The notes beneath the pieces were generated by a model. The model searched no databases and was not told where the DNA came from. It saw only the letters and a program-made list of their open reading frames with translations. From Odoribacter splanchnicus DSM 20712 (GTDB taxonomy: Bacteria; Bacteroidota; Bacteroidia; Bacteroidales; Marinifilaceae), in the NCBI RefSeq assembly GCF_000190535.1, contig NC_015160.1:1178001-1242000 (forward strand): DNA of 64,000 bases, given 5' to 3'. The translations under genes and the position numbers were made by a program. Positions 24,264 to 33,395 of this stretch are shown here, piece by piece; position 1 is the first letter of the stretch; each line of letters begins with the position of its first letter.

Positions 24264-26204
24264 ATGTTTAAACAGATCAACCATTCCTTTGCAGCGAAAC
24301 TCAATATATACCTTATTTCGTCGGCATTTCTATTATGGGGAATCGGTTTTTGCTTGTTCTATCACTATTCCTCCAGGGCGATCGAGCACCAAGCTTACCT
24401 GAAAATCGACGAATCGGCGGAAAAAATCAATCTTAAAGTGACTCGTTTATTGAGGACGATAGAAAAGATCCCTGAAAATCTCAGCTGGATTATCCCTTCC
24501 TATGTTACTCATGCCGATTCGATTTATGCGATTACCCGGCAGGTCGTTTTGAACAATTATGAGATCTTCGGATGTGCTATAGCTTTCGAACCCTATTATT
24601 TTCCGGATAAAGGGTATTATTTCGCTCCTTATTCATACATGAGTGGCGATAGTGTCGTCACCACACAAATCGACCCGAAATACGATTACTATCAAAAAAA
24701 TTGGTACCGGATCTCAAAAGAAAGGAATGTCTCCCGCTGGAGTCGTCCTTACCACGAGCTTTCGTCCAACGATATCCTGACCTCCACCTATTCGGTACCG
24801 CTCCGGGACCCCAAAAATAATGTAATCGGTATTTTTTCGGTCGACCTCTCTTTGAATTGGCTGACCGAGCTGATCGACTCGGTCAAACCCTATGAAGACA
24901 GTTATAGCATTATAGTCAATCGGGAAGGAAGGTATATACTTCATCCGGGAAACGACTTTTTCACGGATCTGGATAAAGATATCCTTCATGAAGCGGAAAT
25001 CCTTCAGGACACCAATGCTTCAAAGTTGGCGCATCTCATGATGCAGGGGCAAAAAGGGAAATGAGTATTTGTCAACAATCATGTAAAATATTACATCTAT
25101 TTTACTCCCATCCTCGGCACAGAGTGGAATATGGCTACCTTGTTTCCTTATTCTCATATTTTCGACAAATTACACCGATTCACTTGGATCATCATTCTTT
25201 CTTCGGTATTATTTCTGGCTCTCCTGGTGATTATCTGTACTACAACCGTTCGTAAAATTACGAGACCTTTAAAAATATTCGCAGCTTCCACGCATTCCAT
25301 TGCGGAGGGAAATTTCAACATAACTCTACCGGTCATCCACACCCAAGATGAAATGCTGGATCTTTATAATGCTTTCAGTGAAATGCAGGAAAAGCTTTCA
25401 AAATATATGAAAAACCTGGAAACGACTATAGCAGCTAAAGAGAAAATAGAAAGTGAGCTACGCATAGCACATGATATTCAAATGAGTATGCTTCCCAAAA
25501 ATTTTCCTCCTTTTCCCGGTCATGAAATAGACCTTTATGCAGTACTCTATCCGGCCCGTCAAGTCGGTGGTGATTTATACGACTTCTTTATCCATGAGAA
25601 CACCCTCTTTTTTGCTATCGGCGATGTATCGGGAAAAGGGATTCCTGCTTCGCTTCTGATGGCCTCTACCATCAGTCTGCTACGTACGCTTTCCTCAGGC
25701 AGCAATTCTCCGTCACAGATTGCTTATTCGTTAAATAATAGTATTGCTGAAAGGAATGAAGCCGATATGTTTGTGACCTTCTTCATCGGAATGCTGGATC
25801 TCCGAACCGGAGTAATGAAATATTGCAATGCAGGTCACACTCCTCCGGTACTGACAAGTCCGGATCGGACAGTAGCTTTCTTTGAAATGCAATCCGATCT
25901 TCCTTTAGGTATCCTAAAAAATCATAATTATCAGGAGTACACCTACCGATTCGTGAGCGGCTCGGGTATATTACTATATACCGACGGCGTTACGGATGCA
26001 GAAAATGAAAAGAACGAATTTTATACCCGGGAACGTCTTTTGGAGATAGTGACTCAAAATCAGGAACTACACCCCCGCGAATTTATCCGTTCGATAATCA
26101 ATGATATTCAGTCACATATCAAATCACACGAACTATCCGACGATCTCAGTATGCTCACAAAAAATCATAAAATATACCAGTTTTTCTTTGTGATATTTAA
26201 ATAA
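24264..26204 (+). pseudogene. Membrane sensor PP2C phosphatase (Cache-HAMP-SpoIIE) with an in-frame TGA
   Basis: The frame codes for one ~646-residue protein but is cut at codon 267 by TGA (25062-25064). Both halves are in the same frame, and the codons between the stop and the next ATG (25131) still read as sensible protein (VFVNNHVKYYIYFTPILGTEW). Residues about 13-35 and 306-329 are membrane helices. The region between them is a Cache-like extracytoplasmic sensor (GIFSVDLSLNWLTELID). HAMP follows, then a SpoIIE-type PP2C domain with GGDLYDFF, GDVSGKGIPASLL, YTDGVTDAEN and DDLSML. Intact relatives dephosphorylate anti-sigma-factor antagonists. The nonsense codon would split sensor from phosphatase; reinitiation at 25131 could still yield the second helix plus catalytic domain. 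Confidence 0.75.
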
Positions 26205-26209
26205 AGTAT

Positions 26210-26217
26210 TACTTTTG
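26210..26217 (+). promoter_or_regulatory. -7 box of the first tRNA-Gln gene
   Basis: TACTTTTG matches TAnnTTTG, 21 bases before the tRNA. The following GTGCCGTCA is shared with the second copy. Confidence 0.6.
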
Positions 26218-26238
26218 TGCCGTCATAAAAAACAACAC

Positions 26239-26309
26239 TGTCCAATGGTGTAATGGCAGCACAACAGATTCTGGTCCTGTTTGTCCAAGTTCGAATCTTG
26301 GTTGGACAA
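26239..26309 (+). tRNA. tRNA-Gln (CTG anticodon), first copy
   Basis: The acceptor arms TGTCCAA and TTGGACA pair fully. The anticodon loop is TTCTGGT, giving anticodon CTG; position 31-39 is an A-C mismatch. The T arm has TTCGAAT. CCA is not encoded. The 71 bases are identical to 32064-32134. Confidence 0.92.
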
Positions 26310-26315
26310 CTTCGA

Positions 26316-26345
26316 AAACCTGATTTCACATCAGGTTTTTTTATT
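26316..26345 (+). terminator. Terminator of the first tRNA-Gln
   Basis: AAACCTGA and TCAGGTTT pair across a 7-base loop and are followed by a T-rich run that extends up to the insertion-sequence boundary. Confidence 0.75.
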
Positions 26346-26374
26346 TAGGGACATTCAGTAAATACTATAAAATT

Positions 26375-26421
26375 AGCCAACTAATTCATACATAAAATAT
26401 TGCGAATTAGTTGGCTTTTTT
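26375..26421 (+). terminator. Terminator inside the left end of the insertion sequence
   Basis: AGCCAACTAATTC and GAATTAGTTGGCT form a perfect 13-bp stem with a 16-base loop and a T-run. It lies between the left inverted repeat and the transposase start and should stop transcription entering from outside. Confidence 0.8.
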
Positions 26422-26489
26422 GTATCTTTAGGTATTCCCCCGCAAATAAGGTTTGGAAGCCAAAACGGGGGAAATTTTCCAACAAAGAT

Positions 26490-27848
26490 ATGGCAAAAGT
26501 ACAAAATATTTCAGAAATTCACCCTACTTTGGGGTTTACAGAATTTGATATTCTGGAAAGATACCGCAAAAGTTTTCATGAGAGTGAGCTTGGCAGGCTT
26601 CATTCGGTATTTCCATTTGAGCATATAGCAAAGACTGTGGGCTTGTCGGACCAGCATCTGGGGCGCAGGAATATATTCAGTCCCTGCGCAAAGATTGCCC
26701 TTATGGTCCTGAAGGCATACACCGGATTCTCTGACAGGCAGCTGGTGGAACATCTGAACGGGAACATACACTACCAGATGTTCTGCGGGATTATGATAAA
26801 TCCGTCCTTTCCCATAACCAACTACAAGATAGTCAGTGCTATCCGTAATGAGATAGCGTCCCGTCTTGATGTTGATTCCCTCCAGGAAGTGCTGGCTTCA
26901 CACTGGAAACCCTATCTTGACAGCCTTCACGTCTGTATGGCCGATGCCACATGCAATGAAAGCCATATGCGTTATCCTACTGACATGAAACTCCTTTGGG
27001 AAAGCCTTGAATGGCTCTATAGATATATCTGCAGGCATTGTGTGGAGCTTGGCATAAGACGTCCCCGCAACAAATACAGGAATGTAGCGGAGTCCTATCT
27101 GTCCTACTGCAAGAAAAGAAAAAGGAAGGCTTCGAGGACAAAAATGCTCAAGCGTCGTATGATCAGGCTTCTTGAAAAGCTCCTCATACAGAGGGATGAG
27201 ATTCATCGAGAGTACGGAACCTTACTCCGCTATACCCAGGATTACCAGAAACGTCTTTCCATCATCAGAAAGGTTCTTGTACAGGAAAAGGAAATGTTTG
27301 TAGGGAAGAAGGTCAGGGACCGCATCGTCAGCATTGACCGTCATTATGTACGTCCCATTGTAAGAGGCAAGGAAACAAAGTCCGTCGAGTTCGGTGCGAA
27401 GGTCAACAACATACAGATAGACGGCATATCGTTCATCGAACACCTCTCGTTCAAGGCTTTCAACGAAGGTATACGCCTGAAGGACTGTATCCGCATGCAG
27501 CAGAAGCTCATGAATGTGAGGGTAAGATGCGTGGCTGCCGATTCCATATATGCCAATAATGCCAACAGAAAGTTCTGTACAAAATATGGAATATCAACAT
27601 CCTTTGTACGCAAGGGAAGGGCGGCCAGGGATGAATCCTTGAGAAAGGTTCTCAGAAGTGAACTCTCCAAAGAAAGGGCCACCAGGCTTGAAGGCAGCTT
27701 CGGCACTCAAAAGCAACATTACTCACTCTCAAGGATAAAGGCACGGAACAGAAAGACGGAAATCCTTTGGATTTTCTTTGGAATACATACGGCAAATGCC
27801 ATACTGATGATAGATAAGGTCAGGAACAGAGCGCTGAAAGCAGCATGA
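26490..27848 (+). CDS. DDE transposase of the insertion sequence
   Basis: The start at 26490 (MAKVQNISEIHPTLGFTEFD) gives 452 residues; upstream in-frame codons run through the hairpin and are unlikely to be coding. The N-terminal third is DUF772-like (FSPCAKIALMVLKAYTGFSDRQLVEHL). The first catalytic Asp is probably in CMADATCNESHMRYPTD, the second in VAADSIYANNANRKF and the Glu in RLEGSFGTQKQHYSLSRI, followed by the usual NRKTEILWIFFGIHTANAIL. A long basic helical insert separates the first and second aspartates. The frame is intact, so the element may still be active. Confidence 0.88.
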   Translation: MAKVQNISEIHPTLGFTEFDILERYRKSFHESELGRLHSVFPFEHIAKTVGLSDQHLGRRNIFSPCAKIALMVLKAYTGFSDRQLVEHLNGNIHYQMFCGIMINPSFPITNYKIVSAIRNEIASRLDVDSLQEVLASHWKPYLDSLHVCMADATCNESHMRYPTDMKLLWESLEWLYRYICRHCVELGIRRPRNKYRNVAESYLSYCKKRKRKASRTKMLKRRMIRLLEKLLIQRDEIHREYGTLLRYTQDYQKRLSIIRKVLVQEKEMFVGKKVRDRIVSIDRHYVRPIVRGKETKSVEFGAKVNNIQIDGISFIEHLSFKAFNEGIRLKDCIRMQQKLMNVRVRCVAADSIYANNANRKFCTKYGISTSFVRKGRAARDESLRKVLRSELSKERATRLEGSFGTQKQHYSLSRIKARNRKTEILWIFFGIHTANAILMIDKVRNRALKAA

Positions 27849-28080
27849 TATGATTTTAACGAAAAAATCAGAAGAGGTCGTCAGACTTCTTCCGGAACGT
27901 CATGTCCTGCCTATAAGAGTATATGGGAAAATACAGAAAAATGACAATAAAAATGACATATGAAGTGATTATACTGGGGCATCTTCATATGCCATTGTAT
28001 TTTATAGGGACATTTACTGAATATCCCTATTTATATGAATCAATCCTAAATTCTTGTTGTTTCACACCCAAATATCACCT

Positions 28081-28120
28081 AAAAAAGAGGGCTTTCCGGT
28101 TCATGAAAAGTGGAAAGCCC
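28081..28120 (-). terminator. Terminator of the TonB receptor/DUF4374 operon
   Basis: Read leftward, GGGCTTTCC and GGAAAGCCC (28112-28120, 28089-28097) pair across a 14-base loop and are followed by CTCTTTTTT. It lies between the DUF4374 stop and the insertion sequence. Confidence 0.75.
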
Positions 28121-28143
28121 AGGTACTTGATAAGTACAGATTA

Positions 28144-29346
28144 TTATTCAAACACAAGTATGTCCATAAGGGTTCCCTGCGTTTTCACAACCGGAGCAGA
28201 ACTACATTGATCTGTTTTACGATTATAGGTGAAAATTCCCGTTCCATTTTGTTCCGTTGCCAAACCAAAAAGGATGTCATCCCCGTATTTATTTATAGCA
28301 CAACTATATCCATTCGTGCGAGGAAGATTCAACGCTTTCATCGTACAATGATATAAATCGGCTTTCAAACAGTAGTTCGTTTTCTCGTTGATGTAATCAG
28401 GACTGGCACTGGCAAATGCCGGACAATAAGCCAGGACGTACAATTCTCCATTTCCGGCATAAAAGTTAGAAATAGAATACTGCAATTTGCCCCCTTGAAC
28501 TCCTTCCACGTTCATGTCAGTCATGTTAAAACAGTAGTCCGGATCAAATTCCGTCGCCCCCTTTTTAATCCGTAATAATCCGAATTTCTGATCCGGAACA
28601 TAACCGTAAGATCCCCAACAAGTCACGTAAAGATCCCCTTTTTCATCTATAAACATACCGCAATCAAAAATAGATGCCGCGGAAAGTCTCGTGTCATGAA
28701 TGATCTTTTCCGGCGTATCGGTAGCCTCATCAATGATCAGGACATGCGCACCACTTTTACAAATAGGCATCTGGTCAAATTCTCCACATCCGACATAGAG
28801 TTTCCCATCCCGCAGGATCAACCCCAGCGGATTCGGAGTACTACTTCCGTCAAGTCCGTATTCAGGCCTGGCAACATTAATTTCCCCTGTTTTCACCATG
28901 GTCGTCGGGTTAAATATAATGATCTTGTTATCGTTCGGAGCGGATGCATAAGCTTTCGTGGCCGAAACGAAAGCGATAGAAGCACACATAGGAGCAGCCG
29001 TCGCCACTTCCAAACGTCCTTCCACTTTCAAAGTTCCATCATCTTGCCGGGAGTATTTTACAATCGTACCCTCCGAAGTTCCAGGCACGTAGAATACCCA
29101 ATCACGATAAGACATCAGATAAGGAGTAATTTTGGTTTCAACCGCATTTGCGAAAGACATCGTTCCGGCCTTCATATCCTGTATAGGTACGATATATCCC
29201 ATATCCGCCTGCGGTTGCATGTTAATACCTACGATAATCGATGCTTTACCCTCATTTTCATCATCATCTTTGTTGTCATCCGTACATGACGTTACAAACA
29301 AGGCTGTACACAGAAAAGCCCCCAGAATAAAGAAATTGTTTTTCAT
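28144..29346 (-). CDS. DUF4374 surface lipoprotein (beta-propeller-like)
   Basis: The 400-residue protein has a lipoprotein signal ending in the lipobox FVTSC (Cys21), followed by an acidic DDNKDDDENEG spacer typical of Bacteroidota surface export. The remainder has repeated beta segments resembling YncE/propeller blades (for example GGTL-like DGTLKVEGRLEVATAAPM and NKIIIFNPTTMVKTGEI). DUF4374 lipoproteins are usually encoded beside TonB receptors. XusB, a xenosiderophore-binding lipoprotein of Bacteroides thetaiotaomicron, is of this kind as I recall. It starts 47 bp after the receptor stop, so it should be co-transcribed. I infer a ligand-capture role at the cell surface; the ligand is unknown. 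Confidence 0.78.
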   Translation of the reverse strand: MKNNFFILGAFLCTALFVTSCTDDNKDDDENEGKASIIVGINMQPQADMGYIVPIQDMKAGTMSFANAVETKITPYLMSYRDWVFYVPGTSEGTIVKYSRQDDGTLKVEGRLEVATAAPMCASIAFVSATKAYASAPNDNKIIIFNPTTMVKTGEINVARPEYGLDGSSTPNPLGLILRDGKLYVGCGEFDQMPICKSGAHVLIIDEATDTPEKIIHDTRLSAASIFDCGMFIDEKGDLYVTCWGSYGYVPDQKFGLLRIKKGATEFDPDYCFNMTDMNVEGVQGGKLQYSISNFYAGNGELYVLAYCPAFASASPDYINEKTNYCLKADLYHCTMKALNLPRTNGYSCAINKYGDDILFGLATEQNGTGIFTYNRKTDQCSSAPVVKTQGTLMDILVFE

Positions 29347-29393
29347 TGTGATTTACTTTATTTATATACTTCAAATTAAAATTCTCAGGCACA

Positions 29394-31745
29394 TTACCAT
29401 TTTAAGGTTGTAAACCGAATTTTAGCCATGATCGTCCGGCCCGCCAGCGGGTAATTGAAATTAGTCATCTCATCCGTATCAAACAGATTATGGCATTCCA
29501 CGCCAAACAAAACTTTCCGGTTCATGATTCCGTACTCCAGCCCCACCGTGTGCAGGCAAGCAGAAGGTATCTTATAATCCTGATGGCGGCTAAGCTCATA
29601 TCCATAATAATATTTATCCGTGTAACCACCCTCGTAATACGCCCTGGCATACTGCCCTTTACCACCAAAGGGATTATCCTTCCGGTAATCCAGCATCCAG
29701 TTGAAAAAGAGAATCGGGATATGAGGCAATTGCATTTTATAGGTCTCACTCTCGGTGTTTGTTCCCGCTATATATTTCGAATAATCCAAAGATTTCTGCC
29801 AGGTAGCATTAAATGATACAAACCAGTTACGGTCAATATCCCATTTGATTTCACCGTCCACTCCGTACAACAGAGCCTCGCCCAGATTCTGGTATTTGGA
29901 ATACCCCACAACAGAGGTCAGATACATCATGTTCTTCACTTGCATGATATACCCGTTCGACTCGAATTGTAAACGGGAATTTGCATTATAGTAACGGTCG
30001 AACATGATACCCAGATTATAATTATTAGCTTGTTCGGCTTTCAGCTCCGTACTTGTCAGCGTCGTTACACGATCCCCCAAAGCCTCCTCGTAACGGGGAA
30101 GGCGGAAATTATGTTCCAAAGCAAATTTCATCAGCCAATGAGAAGATAAATCGTATTTCAAAGCAAGACTATACCCCCAATACTGATCGGATTTATGCGT
30201 CTCTGCCGGAACGGCATCTCCCGGATAAGCCAGGTTCACTGTTTTTCCTCCTAAACGATAATAATAATGCCGTCCCGTCAGCACCGATGTCAAACGTCCT
30301 TGAAACCACTTGTTCTGTAAAGCGACGGAACTGATCATTCCCGATATATTCGATTTCAAACCGCTATAATCCTTTTTCAGAAACCGGTCGGCAACGGTGT
30401 CCCGGGTTTCATTGCTCACGTAACGGAAATCATTATTCATATTGACCAGCATTCTGTCCGGGATCAAATGATATTGCAAGTTCAGGTTATAACGATAATC
30501 CATCATCCCGTCATCCGACAAATTCGGGACATATCCCACTTCTCCGCCATATGTGTTGGGAACACGGCCACCATAAAAATCATAAAGGAAAGACGAGGTG
30601 TCGATCAAAGCAGTATGCGTATAAGTAACCATCCCATTGAATTTCAAATCCAGCTTCCCGAACAAAAAATGTTTTTTCTCCAGCTTGGGGTTTACACCGG
30701 CCGTCCAGATTTTTGTCCGGGCATGACGGATATTCGTTTGTATACCCTGGGTTTCTTTATAACTGTAATACCCGACAAATTCCAATTCGGCCTTGTCGAA
30801 GTAATGATCCGGAAACTTAAGCGTCGCCCCGAATTCTCCCATTTTCAACCGGTCATGATCCCGTTTGATTTTCAAATCATTGACATAAGGAGAAGTGATC
30901 GTGTAATCATTTCTGGCAAAGGTCCCTCCCGCGAAAAGAGTAAAAGCCATATTTGCTTTATCAAAATAATGAGAAATACAAGCCGTAGGATTATGCACGC
31001 CGTAAGACTGGTAGCTATACGACAAATCATAATACCCGTGTTCGGCATCTATCGTCACCACATTAACCGCACTTCCTAACCCATCTCCCCCGAATTCAGG
31101 CGGAACAATCCCCTTGTATATCTCGACACGGTCGATGAATTGCAAAGGAATATCATTAATGGAAAAACTACCATCCGGGGTATTCAGGGCATAGCCGTCC
31201 ATATAGATCTGAACCCGGTTTCCTTCCAATCCCCGGATATTAACTTTTGTTTGGTTACCGACACCACCTGTTTGCCGTAGTTTTACCCCTGTCTGATGAT
31301 TCAACACCTCCGTGATCGTAGTCCCGCGTCCTGCCAATTGTTTCCCATCAATAACGGCAACCGGGGTTCCCTGGCGTTTCACGTCATGGATCTCTTTCCT
31401 CTCCCCTTTAGCTGCAACGACCACCTGGTCAAGGGATTTCATATCCATCTGCATATAAACCTCCAGCTTCAGGTCTTTGTTTGCCTCAACCTTCACTTTC
31501 CTGATGACATCTTTCATACCCACAAACGAAAAATGAAGTTCGTATTCCCCGGCAGGAACATTTTTAAAAAAGAATTCGCCCCGTGCATTTGTCCCCGTCC
31601 CCTTCTTTAGAAAAGGCATTACGATATTTACTCCCGCAACAGGCGTGTCATCAGAAGAATCCTTCACGATCCCGGAAATCGTCTGCCCGTTAGAGAAAAG
31701 AATATTGCCAACCATAAAATAGATCAAAATATAAAAACACTTCAT
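29394..31745 (-). CDS. TonB-dependent outer-membrane receptor with carboxypeptidase-like N-domain
   Basis: The start at 31745 (MKCFYILIYFMVGNILFSNGQ) gives a signal peptide and 783 residues; a GTG three codons earlier is less likely. Residues about 22-105 form a CarboxypepD_reg-like domain (GIVKDSSDDTPVAGVNI). The plug follows with DQVVVAAKGER, NIRGLEGNRVQIYMDG and VEIYKGIVPPEFGGDGLGSAVNV. A 22-strand barrel ends in an aromatic-rich C-terminus (IMAKIRFTTLKW). It is about 300 residues shorter than the SusC proteins in this window and lacks an STN domain and SusD partner. It therefore fits a siderophore, heme or small-ligand importer rather than a glycan transporter. Confidence 0.87.
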   Translation of the reverse strand: MKCFYILIYFMVGNILFSNGQTISGIVKDSSDDTPVAGVNIVMPFLKKGTGTNARGEFFFKNVPAGEYELHFSFVGMKDVIRKVKVEANKDLKLEVYMQMDMKSLDQVVVAAKGERKEIHDVKRQGTPVAVIDGKQLAGRGTTITEVLNHQTGVKLRQTGGVGNQTKVNIRGLEGNRVQIYMDGYALNTPDGSFSINDIPLQFIDRVEIYKGIVPPEFGGDGLGSAVNVVTIDAEHGYYDLSYSYQSYGVHNPTACISHYFDKANMAFTLFAGGTFARNDYTITSPYVNDLKIKRDHDRLKMGEFGATLKFPDHYFDKAELEFVGYYSYKETQGIQTNIRHARTKIWTAGVNPKLEKKHFLFGKLDLKFNGMVTYTHTALIDTSSFLYDFYGGRVPNTYGGEVGYVPNLSDDGMMDYRYNLNLQYHLIPDRMLVNMNNDFRYVSNETRDTVADRFLKKDYSGLKSNISGMISSVALQNKWFQGRLTSVLTGRHYYYRLGGKTVNLAYPGDAVPAETHKSDQYWGYSLALKYDLSSHWLMKFALEHNFRLPRYEEALGDRVTTLTSTELKAEQANNYNLGIMFDRYYNANSRLQFESNGYIMQVKNMMYLTSVVGYSKYQNLGEALLYGVDGEIKWDIDRNWFVSFNATWQKSLDYSKYIAGTNTESETYKMQLPHIPILFFNWMLDYRKDNPFGGKGQYARAYYEGGYTDKYYYGYELSRHQDYKIPSACLHTVGLEYGIMNRKVLFGVECHNLFDTDEMTNFNYPLAGRTIMAKIRFTTLKW

Positions 31746-31853
31746 AACCCACACAAATTAATTAATAATTAGCACCCTAAAACAAGTTTTAAAAAACAAA
31801 CACTAAAAACATCAAATAATTGTGCGAAAATAGACGGCAAATCCATTGGCAAC

Positions 31854-31873
31854 AATCCCTATTAATAGGGATT
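31854..31873. promoter_or_regulatory. Perfect 20-bp palindrome upstream of the TonB receptor gene
   Basis: AATCCCTATTAATAGGGATT is fully self-complementary and lies 109 bases before the receptor start. It is a candidate operator. The binding protein is not identifiable; the AraC regulators nearby usually bind direct rather than inverted repeats. Confidence 0.45.
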
Positions 31874-32041
31874 ATTATTGCAAACTACCTACTAATGGTA
31901 TTTCGGATGGCTATTTGATCGATTTCACCGGGCCGCCTCTTCTATTATACCGATATAGTGATTTGTATGACTCACCCTCAGAAAGCCAGTCTTTCGGCAC
32001 TATTTTTTTCAGATTTATTTGGGAGAAGACAAAAAAAGACG

Positions 32042-32049
32042 TAGTTTTG
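32042..32049 (+). promoter_or_regulatory. -7 box of the second tRNA-Gln gene
   Basis: TAGTTTTG matches TAnnTTTG, 14 bases before the tRNA, and is followed by GTGCCGTCA as in the first copy. Confidence 0.6.
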
Positions 32050-32063
32050 TGCCGTCAAAATAC

Positions 32064-32134
32064 TGTCCAATGGTGTAATGGCAGCACAACAGATTCTGGT
32101 CCTGTTTGTCCAAGTTCGAATCTTGGTTGGACAA
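32064..32134 (+). tRNA. tRNA-Gln (CTG anticodon), second copy
   Basis: The 71 bases are identical to the tRNA at 26239-26309, with the same loop TTCTGGT and the same A-C mismatch in the anticodon stem. CCA is not encoded. Confidence 0.92.
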
Positions 32135-32140
32135 CTTTGA

Positions 32141-32170
32141 AAACCTGACGTAAAGTCAGGTTTTATTTTT
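32141..32170 (+). terminator. Terminator of the second tRNA-Gln
   Basis: AAACCTGAC and GTCAGGTTT pair across a 5-base loop, followed by TATTTTTA. The stem resembles that of the first copy but the loop differs. Confidence 0.75.
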
Positions 32171-32528
32171 ATTCGTCTCCCGATTATTTCAATATTCGGG
32201 TATCAATCCGAAATACTTATCGGTCAAGTATTCTCTAATAATTCAAAAGATAAATTTTCCGCTATTTGTGATCTTTATTCGAAGAAGTATAAAAAAGAAA
32301 AGAACAAAAGGAAGATTACTGTTCGACAATCATGTTGTTGTGTATGTACAAATAAGGGATGTATGAGTGTATGAATTATCTCCTATTGCGACGCTCCTTG
32401 CGGATTCTAAAGGAAAGATATCAAACCAGTAATCTTATCCTCTGTTCTCCCTTTCCGATGTTACAAATATAAGAGATCAGTCCCATTTCTAACTTATATA
32501 AAAAATATTATCTTTTACACATTCAATT
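32171..32528. other. Gene-free spacer
   Basis: This 358-bp stretch lies between the tRNA-Gln terminator and the end of an AraC gene. It is AT-rich. I see no coding frame, RNA gene or clear repeat in it. Confidence 0.6.
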
Positions 32529-33395
32529 TCAATGCAGATTTTTTTTCAGAATAAAGGTTTGTCTCACTTCAGAAGGAGTCATTCCGAACCAAATTTTACA
32601 AAACTTATTCAAATGTACGGATGAGGCAAAGTTAAGTTCGTCAGCCAATTCCTTTAGGTTTACCTCACTGGTCATCAGACGGTGTTTAATATATTCGGCT
32701 TTCTGTCGCTGCATCCACTGATAAACCGTCTCGCCGAAAACATCTTTAAATTTCTTTTGAAACACTCCCTGGCTATATCCACATAGTTCTGCAAATTCAC
32801 CGGCACTCTTTACATGTAGATAATAGTCGACGACCAGTTTTTTGAACTCCATATTTTTCCCCAATAGAGGATAAAAAAGCATAGCCAATTCATCCGAAGT
32901 ATAGTAAGCATGCAAAATAATAAACAATTCCTGAATTTTTCTTGAAGCCAAATCAGCCATAGGAACCTGATTTTGTTCATAATTCTGCATTAATTGCAGA
33001 AAACGGTCGAGTGATTCACGAATCTCCAATTCCCGGAATTCATATTTTATCAAAGAGAAAAAAGGAGTCAGATTTTGAAAGATATATTTATCACAACTAT
33101 GATTCAAAGTGCCGAACCCCAAAATAATGAGTTCGACCGTCGATACGGCTTTACATACACATCGGGAAAGGGGAGTCAGCAAGATCATGTTTCCATCGGA
33201 AATAAGCCTGGGATACAAATCTCCATAGATCACTTCCATTTCTCCATGAAGAATAAAAACCAGATTATTATTTTTATCTGCCTTATTTCTTTGAAAAACA
33301 GTATCTTTTTCAAACTTAAAATAAGAGAATTTATTCTTCAGATCAGATTTGATATAACAAACAGTATCACTTCCCATTTTCAACTTATAGATCAA
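32529..33395 (-). CDS. AraC family transcriptional regulator (second of a pair)
   Basis: The 288-residue protein has a cupin-like N-terminal sensing half (LVFILHGEMEVIYGDLYPRL) and a C-terminal AraC DNA-binding domain with two helix-turn-helices: SAGEFAELCGYSQGVFQKKFKDVFGE and NLKELADELNFASSVHLNKFCKIWFGMTPSEVR. It overlaps the end of the first AraC gene by 11 bp, so the two are translationally coupled. The pair shares the same layout, with similar C-termini and diverged sensing halves. The TonB receptor operon downstream is a plausible target. Confidence 0.87.
   Translation of the reverse strand: MIYKLKMGSDTVCYIKSDLKNKFSYFKFEKDTVFQRNKADKNNNLVFILHGEMEVIYGDLYPRLISDGNMILLTPLSRCVCKAVSTVELIILGFGTLNHSCDKYIFQNLTPFFSLIKYEFRELEIRESLDRFLQLMQNYEQNQVPMADLASRKIQELFIILHAYYTSDELAMLFYPLLGKNMEFKKLVVDYYLHVKSAGEFAELCGYSQGVFQKKFKDVFGETVYQWMQRQKAEYIKHRLMTSEVNLKELADELNFASSVHLNKFCKIWFGMTPSEVRQTFILKKNLH

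Larger units (their letters stand above)
26348..28027 (+). mobile_element. Complete 1,680-bp insertion sequence (DUF772/IS1182-like)
   Basis: The left end GGGACATTCAGTAAAT (26348-26363) and the right end, read inward, GGGATATTCAGTAAAT (28012-28027), match at 15 of 16 bases. The flanks carry the 6-bp repeat TATTTA at 26342-26347 and 28028-28033, a target-site duplication. One full-length transposase gene lies inside. The element landed between the tRNA-Gln terminator and the convergent DUF4374 gene, so no gene is broken. A short inner inverted repeat (CATATGAAG/CTTCATATG) lies near the right end. The exact IS family is tentative. Confidence 0.88.

Noticed and set aside
24225..26204. Recoding of the in-frame TGA as selenocysteine
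   Set aside because: PP2C sensor proteins of this type are not known selenoproteins, and I see no hairpin of SECIS type directly after the codon. A nonsense mutation or sequence error is simpler.
26400..26489. Longer N-terminus for the IS transposase
   Set aside because: Those codons run through the read-in terminator hairpin region and the peptide looks random; the start at 26490 begins a sensible protein.
26239..32134. tRNA-Gln copies as attL/attR of an integrative island
   Set aside because: Site-specific integration normally duplicates only the tRNA 3' end, while here promoter, tRNA and terminator are all present twice. No integrase lies between them.
31846..32148. A 100-codon rightward frame across the second tRNA-Gln
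   Set aside because: It runs through the tRNA and its promoter and has no recognisable protein features.
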